Assembly (NCBI RefSeq): GCF_017591425.1
Contig: NW_024466512.1
Location: forward strand, 14,387,001-14,451,000
Reading direction: 5' to 3'
Source of the DNA: Ochotona curzoniae
Lineage: Eukaryota > Chordata > Mammalia > Lagomorpha > Ochotonidae
Length of the DNA: 64,000 nucleotides
Shown: one piece after another, positions 45,096-55,922 of the stretch
Layout of the letters: the number at the start of each line of letters is the position of its first letter
Numbering within the stretch: position 1 is the first letter of the stretch
The notes under the pieces: generated by a model
Told to the model about the DNA's origin: nothing
Database searches by the model: none
Seen by the model: only the letters and a program-made list of their open reading frames with translations
Program-made: the position numbers and the translations under genes

Positions 45096-46309
45096 TCATT
45101 ACGAAGTGCAAGATTTTTCCTATCCCTCTGTAGCCATTATTCTTATGGGAGGGGAGGATTTGTGAACAGAAGTTAGGTAACTTTTTAGTCACTTGAGAAA
45201 CAAGTGCCAAAGTCAAACCTTAGACCTGGAGTTCAGACATCAAGCTCTTCTCTCTGTCCCCATGCTATGGCCCCAATCCATATATGGAAATAACCTTTTA
45301 TTTCATGACTTCTCTTCCTTGGAGGGCAATACTGACAGTCGTACTCTTGGCCTTCAAGACCTCCCCCCTCTCTAACAACCTTCCTGTTTCCTCCATGCCT
45401 ACAATTCCCCATCCTCTATTTCTCACTTCAATGATGTCTCCTGAAAACATCTCCATCTTCCATGACCTCTTCTCCAAGGAAGCAGCATTAGGTCCTGGCT
45501 AAAAAATCAGATTCTAAGACAAGATGGTCTATTGATGGATGTTGAAGAAATCCTGGCTACAAATCTGCTTCTTCTCTGTCCACTTCCTTCCAGACTGCCA
45601 TGTCCAAGGGCAGACATCCTTAGTACCTTCCCCTTCCTTGAAACCCTTTCAGAGTCTATCGCAGTAAGAAGGGCTTGAGAGTTGCTTAATAAATCCTTAT
45701 GGAGAGGAGAAAACCCCAAAAGCCTTGGGCTTTGGGGATGGAATTCTCATTTAAGGGCCTTTCCTGTATTTCCTCTCTTTAATTGTTCATCTCTTCTTCA
45801 TTCCTGAAATAAAATTAAGCTGCAGTGAGGCTAAGCTGATAGTATTTCAAGTCATTTTCTTAATGGATGTGAATTGACTATAATCATTTTGTTCCGTGGC
45901 TACTGGCAATTGGTCAAGCAGGTAACTGAGATGAAGATTTTAATCACTTCCAAAATGCGGTATAGGCTTACAAAATGTCAGTCTTTCACTGCATCACAGT
46001 CATTTAGGATGACACTGCAGCTAAGAGAAGAAGTCCCAAGAAACTTTAATTAGCCACTGGCTAATTTCAAGAACCAGACCTTCCTTGTAATTTGCTGTAA
46101 AACTGGTACAATTCTCTGAAACAAGATCAGTCATGGGAGTTGGCCTTGAGGACCATTACAGAAAATGGCTTAAGGCCAGATCTGTGCACCACAGGTTTGT
46201 TAAGGGATCTGGTGCCTGACGCAGCCCTCAACCTGCTTATCCTTGACAGGGCTTATTTCTTCTTTGGAATAACTTTTAAAGGGTGTGGAAAGAGGTTGTC
46301 ATACTTGTA
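45096..46309. other. Unassigned stretch, possibly with diverged L2 at 45220-45500
   Basis: The C/T-rich 45340-45490 part, with 'atgacctcttctccaaggaa', resembles the L2 'tcacctcctcagagaggcc' region but is too diverged to call. No gene was recognised. Confidence 0.35.
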
Positions 46310-46615
46310 CAGCAAGTTAAGCTGCCACTTGCAGCACTGGCATCTTTTTCTCAGTATGCCAGTTCAAAAGTTTGAGTCTTGGCTGCTCCATTCTAATCCA
46401 TCTACCTTCTAATACATTTGAGAAAGCAGCAAAGGAATGGCTCAAATGCATGGGCCCTTGCCATCCATGTGTGGATTGAGTTTCTTGCTCCAGGCTTCCA
46501 CCGGGCCCAGCCATGACCAGTATTCCATTTGGGGAATTGGTCAGAGGATGTAAAATCTCTGTCTATCCTCCTCCTCTACCACTCTTTCAATAAACAAATA
46601 AGTTTTTAAATGAAA

Positions 46616-46646
<31 letters not shown>
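46310..46646 (+). mobile_element. Old CSINE with an (AAAT)n tail microsatellite
   Basis: 'agcaagttaagctgccactt' (46311), 'agtttgagtcttggctgctc' (46370), 'gggcccttgccatccatgtg' (46453) and 'tttcaataaacaaataagtt' (46586), then an (AAAT)n expansion at 46611-46646. The microsatellite has grown out of the SINE tail. Confidence 0.8.
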
Positions 46647-48299
46647 GAGCAATGGCAAGAGTTGCTGCCAACAATGTCTCCCACCTGCCCTTCAATTCAC
46701 ATTTAAGTGACCCAAGAGGGAAACCATAGGCAGAGACCAAAACATCAGCATTTAGTCACTTTGGGCAGAGGGTTAGTCCCCCGAAAAGGTGAGTTTGGAA
46801 CTGAAATTACAGCATTAGATTATCTTATCTGAGACCATCCTAGGTGGTACCTGGGTGCCCACATGTATACAATTAAAGCAGCAGCAAGAATAAAGGGCTT
46901 TGTGCCCATGACTTCTCTTATCCATCGCAATGGTCACTGAGAGTATCATGTTTAAGATGAAGATTCCACTGCCTCACAGTTCAGCAAGCAGATCATTCAG
47001 CAATACCAGCAATACCTGCTGAGACAGATGTACGGAAATGGAGAGACCTGGGCCAAGTATTCATTATCCTCAGCTTGAAAAGATGGGGGCAGGGTGGATT
47101 TCCCTCAGCGTTGGAAAGCCTGTAAAGATCTGTCTGTGGTTATTTTCCATTACTGTTTTCCATGACAAGCCGCGGCACAATTCGAAAACATGAATGTCCA
47201 AAGTTAGGGCACATGTTTCAAAGTTCCTAGTAAATGGAATCTCCCATTCCATGCCTCTTTATCATGAAAGTCTATTCAAGTTCATTGGTAAGAAAGAAGA
47301 GTCTGTCCTGAGAAACTAGTCTATGATAATAAAGGAGGGAACTTTAAACTTCAAGTGGTTGTTTATGGAAAATTCCTCCATAACTAACATCACCTTGAAC
47401 CAGTTCCTATTTTCAGGAGTAAATTCAGGCTTGCCCTAACAAGAGAGCCCTGCTCCTCCACCATTTTCTGGGAGAATAAGGTTGTGAGTGACTTAGCAAG
47501 AGCTACTGATGTGTATTACTGGTTCAGAGCAGCTGGAGGAAACATGGGGTTGAGCAGAATAATCATTTCCCAGTAGCTCAGTGCTCCCTGGAGACAATGC
47601 CTGGGTGTCAACTCGGAGAGCCATCTGGCCAACCCACCCTACTACTACTGTCCACAATGACAGCTTCAAAGAGTCCAGGAGTAATTTCTGTTCCCTGAGC
47701 ATGGAGGTCACAGTGAGAGACAGGCTCTTCCTGCACATTGAGGGTAGTCGCCACCTCTGTTGGATTCAGAGACTGTAAGTCTAGGGGTGTATTTTTCATG
47801 AAGCAGCTTCTGGTAGGTCCATTTTCCATCTGATCAGCTTCCCCTGCCAGCTGATGAAAGCAAGAAGGCTTCTCCAACATCACCAAGGCAGAAAAAAAAA
47901 CCACCCACACACAATAGATGTAGCTATCACCTCAGAAGGCAGCCCTTCCTACTGTGACACCAATACCTGTTGAATCATCCTGGTCTCTCACTAACTTCTC
48001 CATGAAAATCTGAACTTCTCTTTTTCCTGCTGCTCACTTTTCTCCTGAAGCAGCAAATTCCCAAGGGAGGGGTGGGGGTGGGAACTACAGCCTAATTGGA
48101 AATTAAGTGAAACTCAATTTGCATGGATACAGGGATTGCTTTAGTTTTCTAATTAATTCTCAGTTTATAAAGAGGAGCTTGTTGCTCCAGAATGTGTCAT
48201 CTTCTATTGCTCTTAACTGTCTGCTAGCAGCTGACTGATGACAAGCTCTCTGAGGACACAGTCAGAACTCTGCTCTGACATATCAGCCTGATTCGAGTT
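46647..48299. other. Unassigned stretch, possible conserved element at 48090-48260
   Basis: No repeat was recognised. 48090-48260 is complex AT-rich text with an octamer-like 'atttgcat' (48117-48124) and adjoining 'ctaattaattctca' (48150). It could be an old enhancer, but one sequence cannot show that. Confidence 0.3.
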
Positions 48300-48580
48300 G
48301 GCAGAAACTTATTGAGCATCTATCGTGGCTGCGCAGCAGCACACTGGGGTCCTAAGCATGAACACGGCAGGTGGAGAGCCAGTGGGGGAGGGAACAAACA
48401 ACTCAAAAAATAAGCAAGACCCTTTTAGGCTGTCAGAAGTGCTGCACTGTCTTATTAAAAGACTGGGGGTTCCAGGATCAGTGGTGAAGATCTATGTTGC
48501 ACCACAGGAGTCAGCCATGATTCCTAGCAGAGGGAATGGCAAATGCAAGGTGCCACAGGTGGACACTGCCCACCGAATTA
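48300..48580 (-). mobile_element. L2 3' region, antisense
   Basis: 'aacttattgagcatctatcg' (48306), 'gggagggaacaaacaactca' (48386) and 'gagggaatggcaaatgcaag' (48531) match antisense L2 'atttattgagcacctact… gagggaacagcaagtgcaaag'. The 139-codon plus frame 48325-48744 lies largely in this copy and is an artefact. Confidence 0.65.
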
Positions 48581-49084
48581 ACCCTGCATCATCTCACCTG
48601 TGGCTTTCCTCTCTGGATTCCAGGAAAATGCTAGATTTATCATTCCCTATCCATGAAGCTTGGAGCAAAGTGAAACTTCGGGGCATGTGCACATCAACAT
48701 CAACATTTAATAATTGGCTACCTAAGGGGGAAAAAAAATCCTAATCTGTAGCATTTGTTGATTTCCATGGTGTAAATCTGTCCACAATAACTGATTTCAA
48801 CTCACTGCCTGACCTCACTGATACCCTCTCTGGAAAGAGATTTAAGCAATGGCAAAGTCTCACAGGTCTGCAGAAGCGGGCTCCAGGACGGCACTGACCC
48901 CAGGGCAGAACGCAACAATCCTTCACTGTGGCAAAGGCTTCTGCTCCGAGCTAATCCCACAGGAAACACAACAAGGAACTACTTGAGAACATTCATCCAT
49001 GGTTACAGGGAATCCATGCAAGGATTAGTGCCACGGCATCCAGAGTCACAGTGAAATTCAAAGCAGACTTGACAATAACAGGGA
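48581..49084. other. Unassigned non-coding stretch
   Basis: No feature was recognised. Confidence 0.4.
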
Positions 49085-49390
49085 GCCTGCACTGGGGATG
49101 TTTAGGGCAGTAAACTATCCTGTGATATTGCAATAATGGATCCAAGTCACTATACATTTGTCAAAAATACATACATAGAATGTACAATACAAAGAGTGGA
49201 CCCTAGTGTAAATGACAGGTTGTTGTTAGTAATAATTTAGCAACATATGGTCATGGATCGTAACAAATCCAAAGCGTTAACAGTGGGGGAAATTGAAGGG
49301 GTGAGGGAATGTACTGCAGCTCTTTGGTTTTCTGTTCTATTTCCCTGTAAGCCTAAAGCTGTGCAACAGAGTTAATGGTATTAACAAACA
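49085..49390 (+). mobile_element. Ancient L1M 3' end, sense
   Basis: 'gatattgcaataatggatcc' (49125), 'gagtggaccctagtgtaaat' (49195), 'ttgttagtaataatttagca' (49223), 'aacagtgggggaaattgaag' (49279) and 'cctgtaagcctaaagctgtg' (49344) follow the L1M 3' UTR 'gtgaaccctaatgtaaactatgg… tagttaataataatgtatca… aataggggaaactg… tgtaaacctaaaactg'. Confidence 0.7.
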
Positions 49391-49794
49391 GGTAGACAGG
49401 GAGGGCAATATGATGAGGAAACCAAGGGATGCAGACAAAGATTGAAGGATGCTATTCTCCAGGCTTGGGAGCTGGAGGTTGCACCATGAAACAAGGAATG
49501 CCTGTAACCTCTGGAAGCTCAGAGACACAAAAAAAGACACTTCTCTAGGACCCCCAGAGGAAATGTAAAGGAGCCTTGCTAACTAATTTTATAACTTCTG
49601 ACCCCTCACAACTGTAAAGGAATAAACTGCATTGTTTTAAGACGCTAAATGTATGATCATTTGTAACATAGAAGAAAACATATCCATGTGCTTCCAAAGT
49701 CCAAACCTGCTGATTCAGACTACTCAGCTGGTCCGTTTCCTTTAGCTGCAGACATGCTGTTTCTGTACTGAATAAGGAGTTCCAGAAGAATACA
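49391..49794. other. Unassigned non-coding stretch
   Basis: No feature was recognised. Confidence 0.4.
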
Positions 49795-49885
49795 CATCAC
49801 CTCACCCCTCTATTTGTGATGCTCAGTACAACTACGGTCTGGTACAGGAATCCCCTCAACCAGCGATTGCTGAATGAATGAACCA
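49795..49885 (+). mobile_element. Possible L2 3' end, sense
   Basis: 'ttgtgatgctcagtacaact' (49814) and 'gattgctgaatgaatgaacc' (49864) resemble the L2 terminus. Confidence 0.45.
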
Positions 49886-49982
49886 GTGGATGTAGTTTGA
49901 TTTCAAAATTTATTTCATGCTTAGCAGAATGAAGCAGTATTAATTCATGTCACAACTTTTGGGGGTTTGTGTGTGTTTGTCT

Positions 49983-49983
<1 letters not shown>

Positions 49984-50014
<31 letters not shown>
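49984..50014 (+). repeat. (CT)n microsatellite
   Basis: 31 bases of uninterrupted CT dinucleotide, about 15 units. Confidence 0.95.
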
Positions 50015-50018
<4 letters not shown>

Positions 50019-50627
50019 CCCTCTCCTTCCATGCAGATCTGTGTAACTAAGCATACCAGGTCCCATGATCTAACATCTTCATGGGGATCCAGCTCCCAGG
50101 ACTTCCTGCGAAGTGAATGTATCAATTTCCTTTTATGTAGAACAGCATTCTAAACTAAAAGCAGATGCAAAACCATACTCTCAGCCTTAGACTATACCTC
50201 TCACACAGCCATGCACCTCATGTCTGCACTGCTCAGGGTCCTAAAGGGACCAGGCAACAAACTACCAGCAAATGAGATCCTAAAATGGAAAAGTATTTCA
50301 AAAGAAGTCTCCTTCTGAAGGTAACTCAGAAAGTCTAAACATATCCAAAAGTGAGTGGAAACAAATAAACAAAAAAAGCCACAGTTCAACTTTTCTTGAG
50401 AACTGAGTCAGTGATTTCTCCCAGGCCAGTTTTTCTCAGACCGCATAGACAGTAAATGGTTGATTCAAGTCTTGGCAATGAAAGAAGGATGACTCATCTG
50501 CTTTTAATTCAGAATCCTTCAGAATGCTGTGAGTTGAAGGAATGATCACATCAACTCTCTAACTTTTAACACTGAGTAATTTCACTCTTAGGTCCTTTGC
50601 AAATCAGTTGAGTTTATTCAATCAAGG
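50015..50627. other. Unassigned non-coding stretch
   Basis: No feature was recognised. Confidence 0.4.
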
Positions 50628-50692
50628 ACACGCACGTGCGTGCATACGCGAGCGCGTGTGTGCGCGCGCACGCACACACACACACACACACA
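50628..50692. repeat. 65-bp alternating purine-pyrimidine tract ending in (CA)10
   Basis: Purine and pyrimidine alternate strictly from 50628 to 50692 except for one A at 50651. The 5' part is CG/GT-rich with perfect palindromes at 50629-50642 ('cacgcacgtgcgtg') and 50660-50671 ('gtgcgcgcgcac'). The 3' part is (CA)10 at 50673-50692. Confidence 0.95.
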
Positions 50693-51544
50693 GTCAGAAA
50701 GACACTCTGAGATAACAAGGACTATCCTGAAACACAGCCCTTCAGCCCACAAGCCTCGTTGATTTCTTTCCATGAAACTGCAAAAAGCCAACTGTCCAAC
50801 ACTTGTGGTCACTTGAGATGGGGCTTTTATTTCTTACAGACAACATTAAGCAGGACACTTCAGTAAAAAGCTCCATTTAAATATCCCGGGTTGATTTGCC
50901 TTTCACGGAGCAGAAAAGGAGGATGAAGATTCCAATTAAACTGAAGCCCCAGGCGCCATCCTCTCATTACATGCTGGCATCCAGGGCAAACTGCTCTTGC
51001 CCTTGCACTGCACTAGAGCGCTCTCATTGGGGCTGCCCCACCCCTCAGAACCTTCTCCAAACTAATGCCACATGATTTCAGTGCTCCCAAATGAGATCCC
51101 ACGGCTACTAACCGACATTTGGCATTTCTCAAGGGGTTCATTTAAGACTCGCTCACCACAGTCATAAATGGAAAAACATACATCAGCTTAAATACTACAC
51201 ATTACCCCCAAGCGCATGTATCTCATAGGCAGGCTAGCAAAGGCTACTTGGTGGGAAGCCAGGCAAGCAGCTTGTGGCTTTGTTGTACTGTCACAGGCAA
51301 GCTGTGTGTAATGGTGCCCATGTGATGTGCAGCTTGACTCTCAAACCATGTTACCTGGAAAATGATTGGAAGAGGTAAGCTCACAGAAAAAGGTGGTTGA
51401 TTTAAAAATCGCATGGGAAAAAATTGCTTTCATTGGTAGTCAAGATGTTTCAGTTTCTGTGACAATGAGAAAACCCTGTTGTCTGTGAGATTTGAGAAGA
51501 AATACGCATACTCATACGTGTGGATGTGTGTGTATGCCAGAGGA
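50693..51544. other. Unassigned non-coding stretch
   Basis: No repeat was recognised. 50870-51170 is complex text with moderate GC and could be a conserved element, but this is not testable here. Confidence 0.35.
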
Positions 51545-51975
51545 TTTCAAAATGTTCATTGGAAAATATAATTAGCAGGCAAATTTAGGGACAGACGTGT
51601 GGCCTAGTAGTGATGCCACCCTTTCGTTTGCCTGCCTCCCAAGCAACAGCGTCAGGGTTTACACCTAGCTGTAGCCCCTGGGTCCCAATCTCCTATTAAT
51701 AGGGTCCCTGGAAGACAGTAAGTGATGATGGTTACAGCCCTGCCACCCGTATGGGAGACCTGGATTAAGTTCCACATTGTTAGATTGACCCACGTCCTCT
51801 GCCTCCACCGGCCCCAGCACCCATGTGGGCATCCTGGGAATAAAGCAGTGGATAGCAGAAGTTCATCTCTCTCCCATCTCCTCTGTTTCTTGATCCCTCC
51901 ATGTTGATGGAAGAAAAATCTTAAGATCTCTACTGAAAACAAACTTTATTTTTGTAGAATGAACTTTGAAGTTCA
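51545..51975. mobile_element. Possible MITE remnant split by a CSINE
   Basis: The left flank 'ttcaaaatgttcattggaaa' (51546) and the reverse complement of the right flank, 'cttcaaagttcattctacaa' (from about 51951-51970), are similar and in inverted orientation, as expected of terminal inverted repeats of a small DNA transposon. The CSINE 51588-51927 sits between them. Related text occurs at 28745. Confidence 0.3.
51588..51927 (+). mobile_element. Old CSINE, sense
   Basis: 'gggacagacgtgtggcctag' (51588), 'ctcctattaatagggtccct' (51690), 'ccgtatgggagacctggatt' (51746), 'ggaataaagcagtggatagc' (51838) and CT-rich 3' text. Strongly diverged. Confidence 0.65.
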
Positions 51976-53500
51976 TCTCATGACAAATATGTTCCATAAC
52001 AATTCTGAGGTGTGTAGGTTCTGATGTCTTCAGTGGTGAGGTTAAATGGAATCTAGTCTCACCGTGTGCTGAGAGTGTCAATGAGTTCAAATATCTTAGA
52101 AACCTAGTCATTTATATCAAGAACCTTCAAAAGGAATCTGGTGAGCTAGCCAACCACCTCTGAGAAGGCATTAGAGGGCAATTACCCACATTCAAGCACA
52201 GAATGTTAAGGTCACGGTATCTATTGCAGCCAAAAAAATAAAAGAAACATCAGGAAATATCCAAAGTACTTCTTAAACAATTATGGTGATGCCCATGTCT
52301 AGCAATATTAGGGAGCCTTTAAAACAGCATTGCAAAATGGAACGGCTGTCACATTAAATTTGAAGAAAAGGAAAGAATGCCTATAGAGGATGCTGACAGC
52401 TTCTGAGGGAAAGAATATAAGGACATCACAATGCAGCTGGGTGGTTTCATTGTGGTGGATTTGTTCTCACTATTTTTCAGTTTCCCATTTCTCAGTGAGG
52501 ATGTATATCACTTTAGAAACAGGAAAATATAAATAAAAACAAATTTTTTAAAAATTTGAGCAAAACTGTAAGTGCAAGGAAAGGGTAGCCAATGTATGCA
52601 TTTATCTTGGATAACTTAAGCTCACATTGTGCTTTAATCCATATGCAAATAAAACTCCAGTTTTCATATGCAGATATTTATGAGTATGGAGCTGAAATCA
52701 GTATTTAATGTATGCCAATCCCTGCAGAGCTATTAGAAAGATGATTTGTCATAATCCTATTAATGCAACCCAGAGAGCCTTACCTATTCCAAAACTCCAC
52801 TTGAAACAAAAATGCCATAGAAGGATGACCATCATGGGGCGATTTGGCAATTAAAGGAATTAAAAAAAAAAAAAGATAGGAGGATGGTCCCATTCACTTG
52901 TCTTTCAAAGTTTCAATAACAGATTCCTTTGGAGGGAAAAAGCATTTAAAACATCTCAAACTATTATTTGTGCAGAGAAACACAGGGGTGCATGAAAAAA
53001 TCTCCTTTGCCATTTTGAAAAGGTTAGGGCAATAAAGTGTACAATAAAATGCTTTGGAATGTCTCTGAGTGAACATAGCCGGGAAAGGTCTACCCCTGGC
53101 CATGGAACGATGTTCTGCACTACTGTGGAGCTAAGGTTCCTCACGAAATGGGGCAAAGGGATGGGCTTTGCTCAGCCCCAGCCCCAAATTTCACCTGAGA
53201 AGATGTGGCTTCAAGAGGCAGCGCAGACTTCCCTACAAGAGTATTGCCATGTCTGCTGTGACAAGACGTTCTCAGTAACATATATTTTCATAAAATAAGG
53301 AGGACAATAGAAGACAAATGCAGCCATCTCTTGGTATCCAATGGGTGGTAGATTCCAAGGTTCTGTGGATACTAAAATAGATGGGTGCTCAATCCCTATA
53401 TTTAGATGACATCAGATTTGCATAAAATGTGCATATTCTCCTTTCTACCCTAAATCACGTCTTGATTAGTTATAACACACATTACAAATGCCATGCAATT
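51976..53500. other. Unassigned stretch, possible conserved element at 52575-52790
   Basis: No named repeat was recognised. 52575-52790 carries a perfect octamer-type 'atgcaaat' (52642-52649) close to 'catatgcagatatttatgag' (52666). An A14 tract lies near 52862. Confidence 0.3.
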
Positions 53501-53829
53501 GGGCCCAGCGCAATGGCGTAGTGGTTAAGGTCCTCGCCTTGCACACCTGGGATCCCATATGGATGCCGGTTCTAATCCCAGCAGCCCCACTTCCCATCCA
53601 GCTCCCTGCCTGTGGCCCGGGAAAGCAGTCTAGGACGGCCCAAAGCTTTGGGACCCTGTACCTACGTGGGAAACCCGGAAGAGGCTCCTGGCTTTGGATT
53701 GGCTCAGCTCCAGCAGTGTGGCCACCTGGGGAGTGAATCATCGGATGGAAGATCTTCCTCTCTGCCTCTCCTCTCTGTATATCTGCCTTTCCAATAAAAA
53801 TAAAAATAAATCTTTAAAAAATAAAAAAA
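53501..53829 (+). mobile_element. Young CSINE with target-site duplication
   Basis: Complete, from 'gggcccagcgcaatggcg' to an A-rich tail (53790-53829). Polymerase III A box 'tggcgtagtgg' (53514-53524) and B box 'ggttctaatcc' (53568-53578). Flanking direct repeats 'acaaatgccatgcaatt' (53484-53500) and 'acagatgccatgcaatt' (53830-53846), one mismatch in 17. Several CpGs are retained. Frames inside it on both strands are artefacts. Confidence 0.97.
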
Positions 53830-53846
53830 ACAGATGCCATGCAATT

Positions 53847-55561
53847 AGTAGTTGTTTTTAGAGAAAAATGACATTAAAAAAACCTGTATGTGTACTCAGT
53901 ACAGAGGCACTGTTTTAAAACTATTTATAATCTATAAAAAGAGTAAAGTAATATAGATTCTTAATAATTTTACCTACTAAACAAATAATATTGTTTAAAA
54001 AATTATACCACCAGACTCGGAGCAGAAGGATTTCAGCACGTAATCTGCTCCTATCATGGGTTATATTCTTGTCTGGCAGTGTAGTCACACTGACTTTTTA
54101 TAAAAGGGAGAGAAATGGGATAAAAGGCAGGACAGACAGCACTGAACTGCTTTAGATGAGATCTGACATCCATCACAGGATACATGACCAGGGACTACAA
54201 GAGGCTGGGAAACTGTCCTTGGGGAAAACTTCAATGGGCATCTCCTACATCGAGAGAGTGCAATGTGCACCACTGGGCCTGTGAGCACTGTCCATATTGC
54301 TGACTCCAAAGGATGGAGGTGTTTCATTGGAGCCCCTGGAGTCCACGATCTAATTGGATGCACTTGCCTGGAGAACCAGAATCAATTGTTCTGTCTCACA
54401 GTAAACCTCAAACTGCACATTGCTCAAGGAATTGTGCCTGAGCTCACAGTGCTGCAGTACTTGGTGGTCAAGCTGTCAGCAGCAGGTGGGCCCATCTCAC
54501 AATCAGTCTTGGATGCCTGCCCCTTCTGCGAGCAGAGAAAAAAAAACAGCTGACTCGGGAGATGGCAGCCCTGCCCTGTCTGCTGTACCAGCTGCTGCTG
54601 CTGTGCTGTGCTGTGCTTAGAAATCCATCCATGGGGTTAAGGCTTTGGCAACTTTCCAAACTTCCTCCCATCTCTGAGAACATGCCATCACAAGCAAGGT
54701 TCCCCAAGTGGCAAAGAGAATCAGCTAACTCACCAGACCACCTGGACTCCCCAACAACAGTAGCTGCCGGTCGGTATTTTGAATATACCTGCCTACATGT
54801 TACTTTCAAAGCAAGTCACTAGTATGCGGAAAAAGGAATAGTTAGAACATAAATTCAAGTCCCAGTTTTGTTGCCTTATCATATAAATTAGACATAAATG
54901 AACCACTTATTTTTTTTTAGGATTTGGTGCTTTTACAGAAAGTGTCTGAGTCTACATGGAAGGATTTTTACAGCTTTGTTTTGTTTAACTTGATAAAAAG
55001 GGCTATGTAAATCTATGACATTGGGTATATTGTTTTCTTGCAAAAGAACTGCAACTTTTATGTGAGTTTCAAAGGGACGAATAATCCAAAAATTAATGAA
55101 AAGCCATTGCCTTAAACAGATACAGAATTTGCACAGAGGATGGATTTACTGGCAGCCTGCTATTGGTCACCAATCATCCTGAAGTTGTACATCCATAGCA
55201 AGAACACTCAATTTATTCATGCCACGTGATGACATAGATGGATATAAATTTTCCGAAGGTGCTTTCTATCAGACTAGGAAAACGCTGCTTGTTGCATTGT
55301 GAGCTGTTTGGGTGTTTTCTACCAAGAGTACCATTAGCATTGAGGCTCCTCCTTGGCGTGAGAAACACTCAATGTTCCATAACCTCCATTGGGGATTATA
55401 CCATATAAGGATGTTCAGAGAATGAAGTGCTTTCTCAACATAGGCAAGCCCAGGAAACTAGAGGGGCAGATGCAGGACTGAGGCAAGCTCCAATCGCAGG
55501 ATCAGGGAGATAAGCATTTCAAGTAATCTGGAACATTCCATAGCTCCACAGATGTTTTCTT
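53847..55561. other. Unassigned stretch with a GC-richer, ORF-bearing core at 54085-54822
   Basis: 54085-54822 is more GC-rich and complex than its surroundings and carries open frames on both strands: plus 54263-54553 (96 codons), plus 54562-54822 (86 codons, a hydrophobic leucine/cysteine-rich start resembling a signal peptide) and minus 54468-54809 (113 codons). I recognise no domain and no splice context. It may be a processed copy or an old retroelement. The CTG-rich run at 54589-54617 explains the leucine/cysteine run. Confidence 0.3.
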
Positions 55562-55576
55562 AAGTATATCCTTCTC

Positions 55577-55907
55577 GGGCCCGGCACGGTGGCGCAAGTG
55601 GTTAAGGTCCTCACCTTGCATGCCCGGGATCCCATATGGGCGCCGGTTCTAATCCCGGCAGCCCCGCTTCCCTTCCAGCTCCCTGCCTGTGGCCCGGGAG
55701 GGCAGTCGAGGACAGCACAAGGCTTTGGGACCCTGCACCCACGTGGGAGTCCCGGAACAGGCTCCTGGCTTCGGATTGGCATAGAATCGGCCGTTGCGCT
55801 CACTTGGGGAGTGAATCATCGGACGGAAGATCTTCCTCTCTGTCTCTCCTCTCTGTATATCCGCCTTTCCAATAAAAAAAAAAATAAAAATAAATCTTTA
55901 AAAAAAA
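55577..55907 (+). mobile_element. Young CSINE with perfect target-site duplication
   Basis: Complete, from 'gggcccggcacggtggcg' to an A-rich tail with AATAAA (55862-55907). A box 'tggcgcaagtgg' (55590-55601, with one extra A in the usual TGGCGCAGTGG) and B box 'ggttctaatcc' (55645-55655). Identical 15-bp direct repeats 'aagtatatccttctc' lie at 55562-55576 and 55908-55922. Many CpGs are kept. The 120-codon plus frame 55589-55951 is an artefact. Confidence 0.97.
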
Positions 55908-55922
55908 AAGTATATCCTTCTC

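Noticed and set aside
48325..48744. 139-codon plus-strand open frame
   Set aside because: Its first half is antisense L2 sequence, so it is repeat-derived.
53568..53578. Functional tRNA gene from B-box-like motifs
   Set aside because: The A and B boxes are those of CSINE heads. No acceptor-stem pairing or anticodon arm follows.
54562..54822. Secreted small protein with a signal-peptide-like start
   Set aside because: The leucine/cysteine run is encoded by a CTG/TGC-rich tract. The rest has no cysteine pattern or known domain. The surrounding segment is kept as an unexplained finding.
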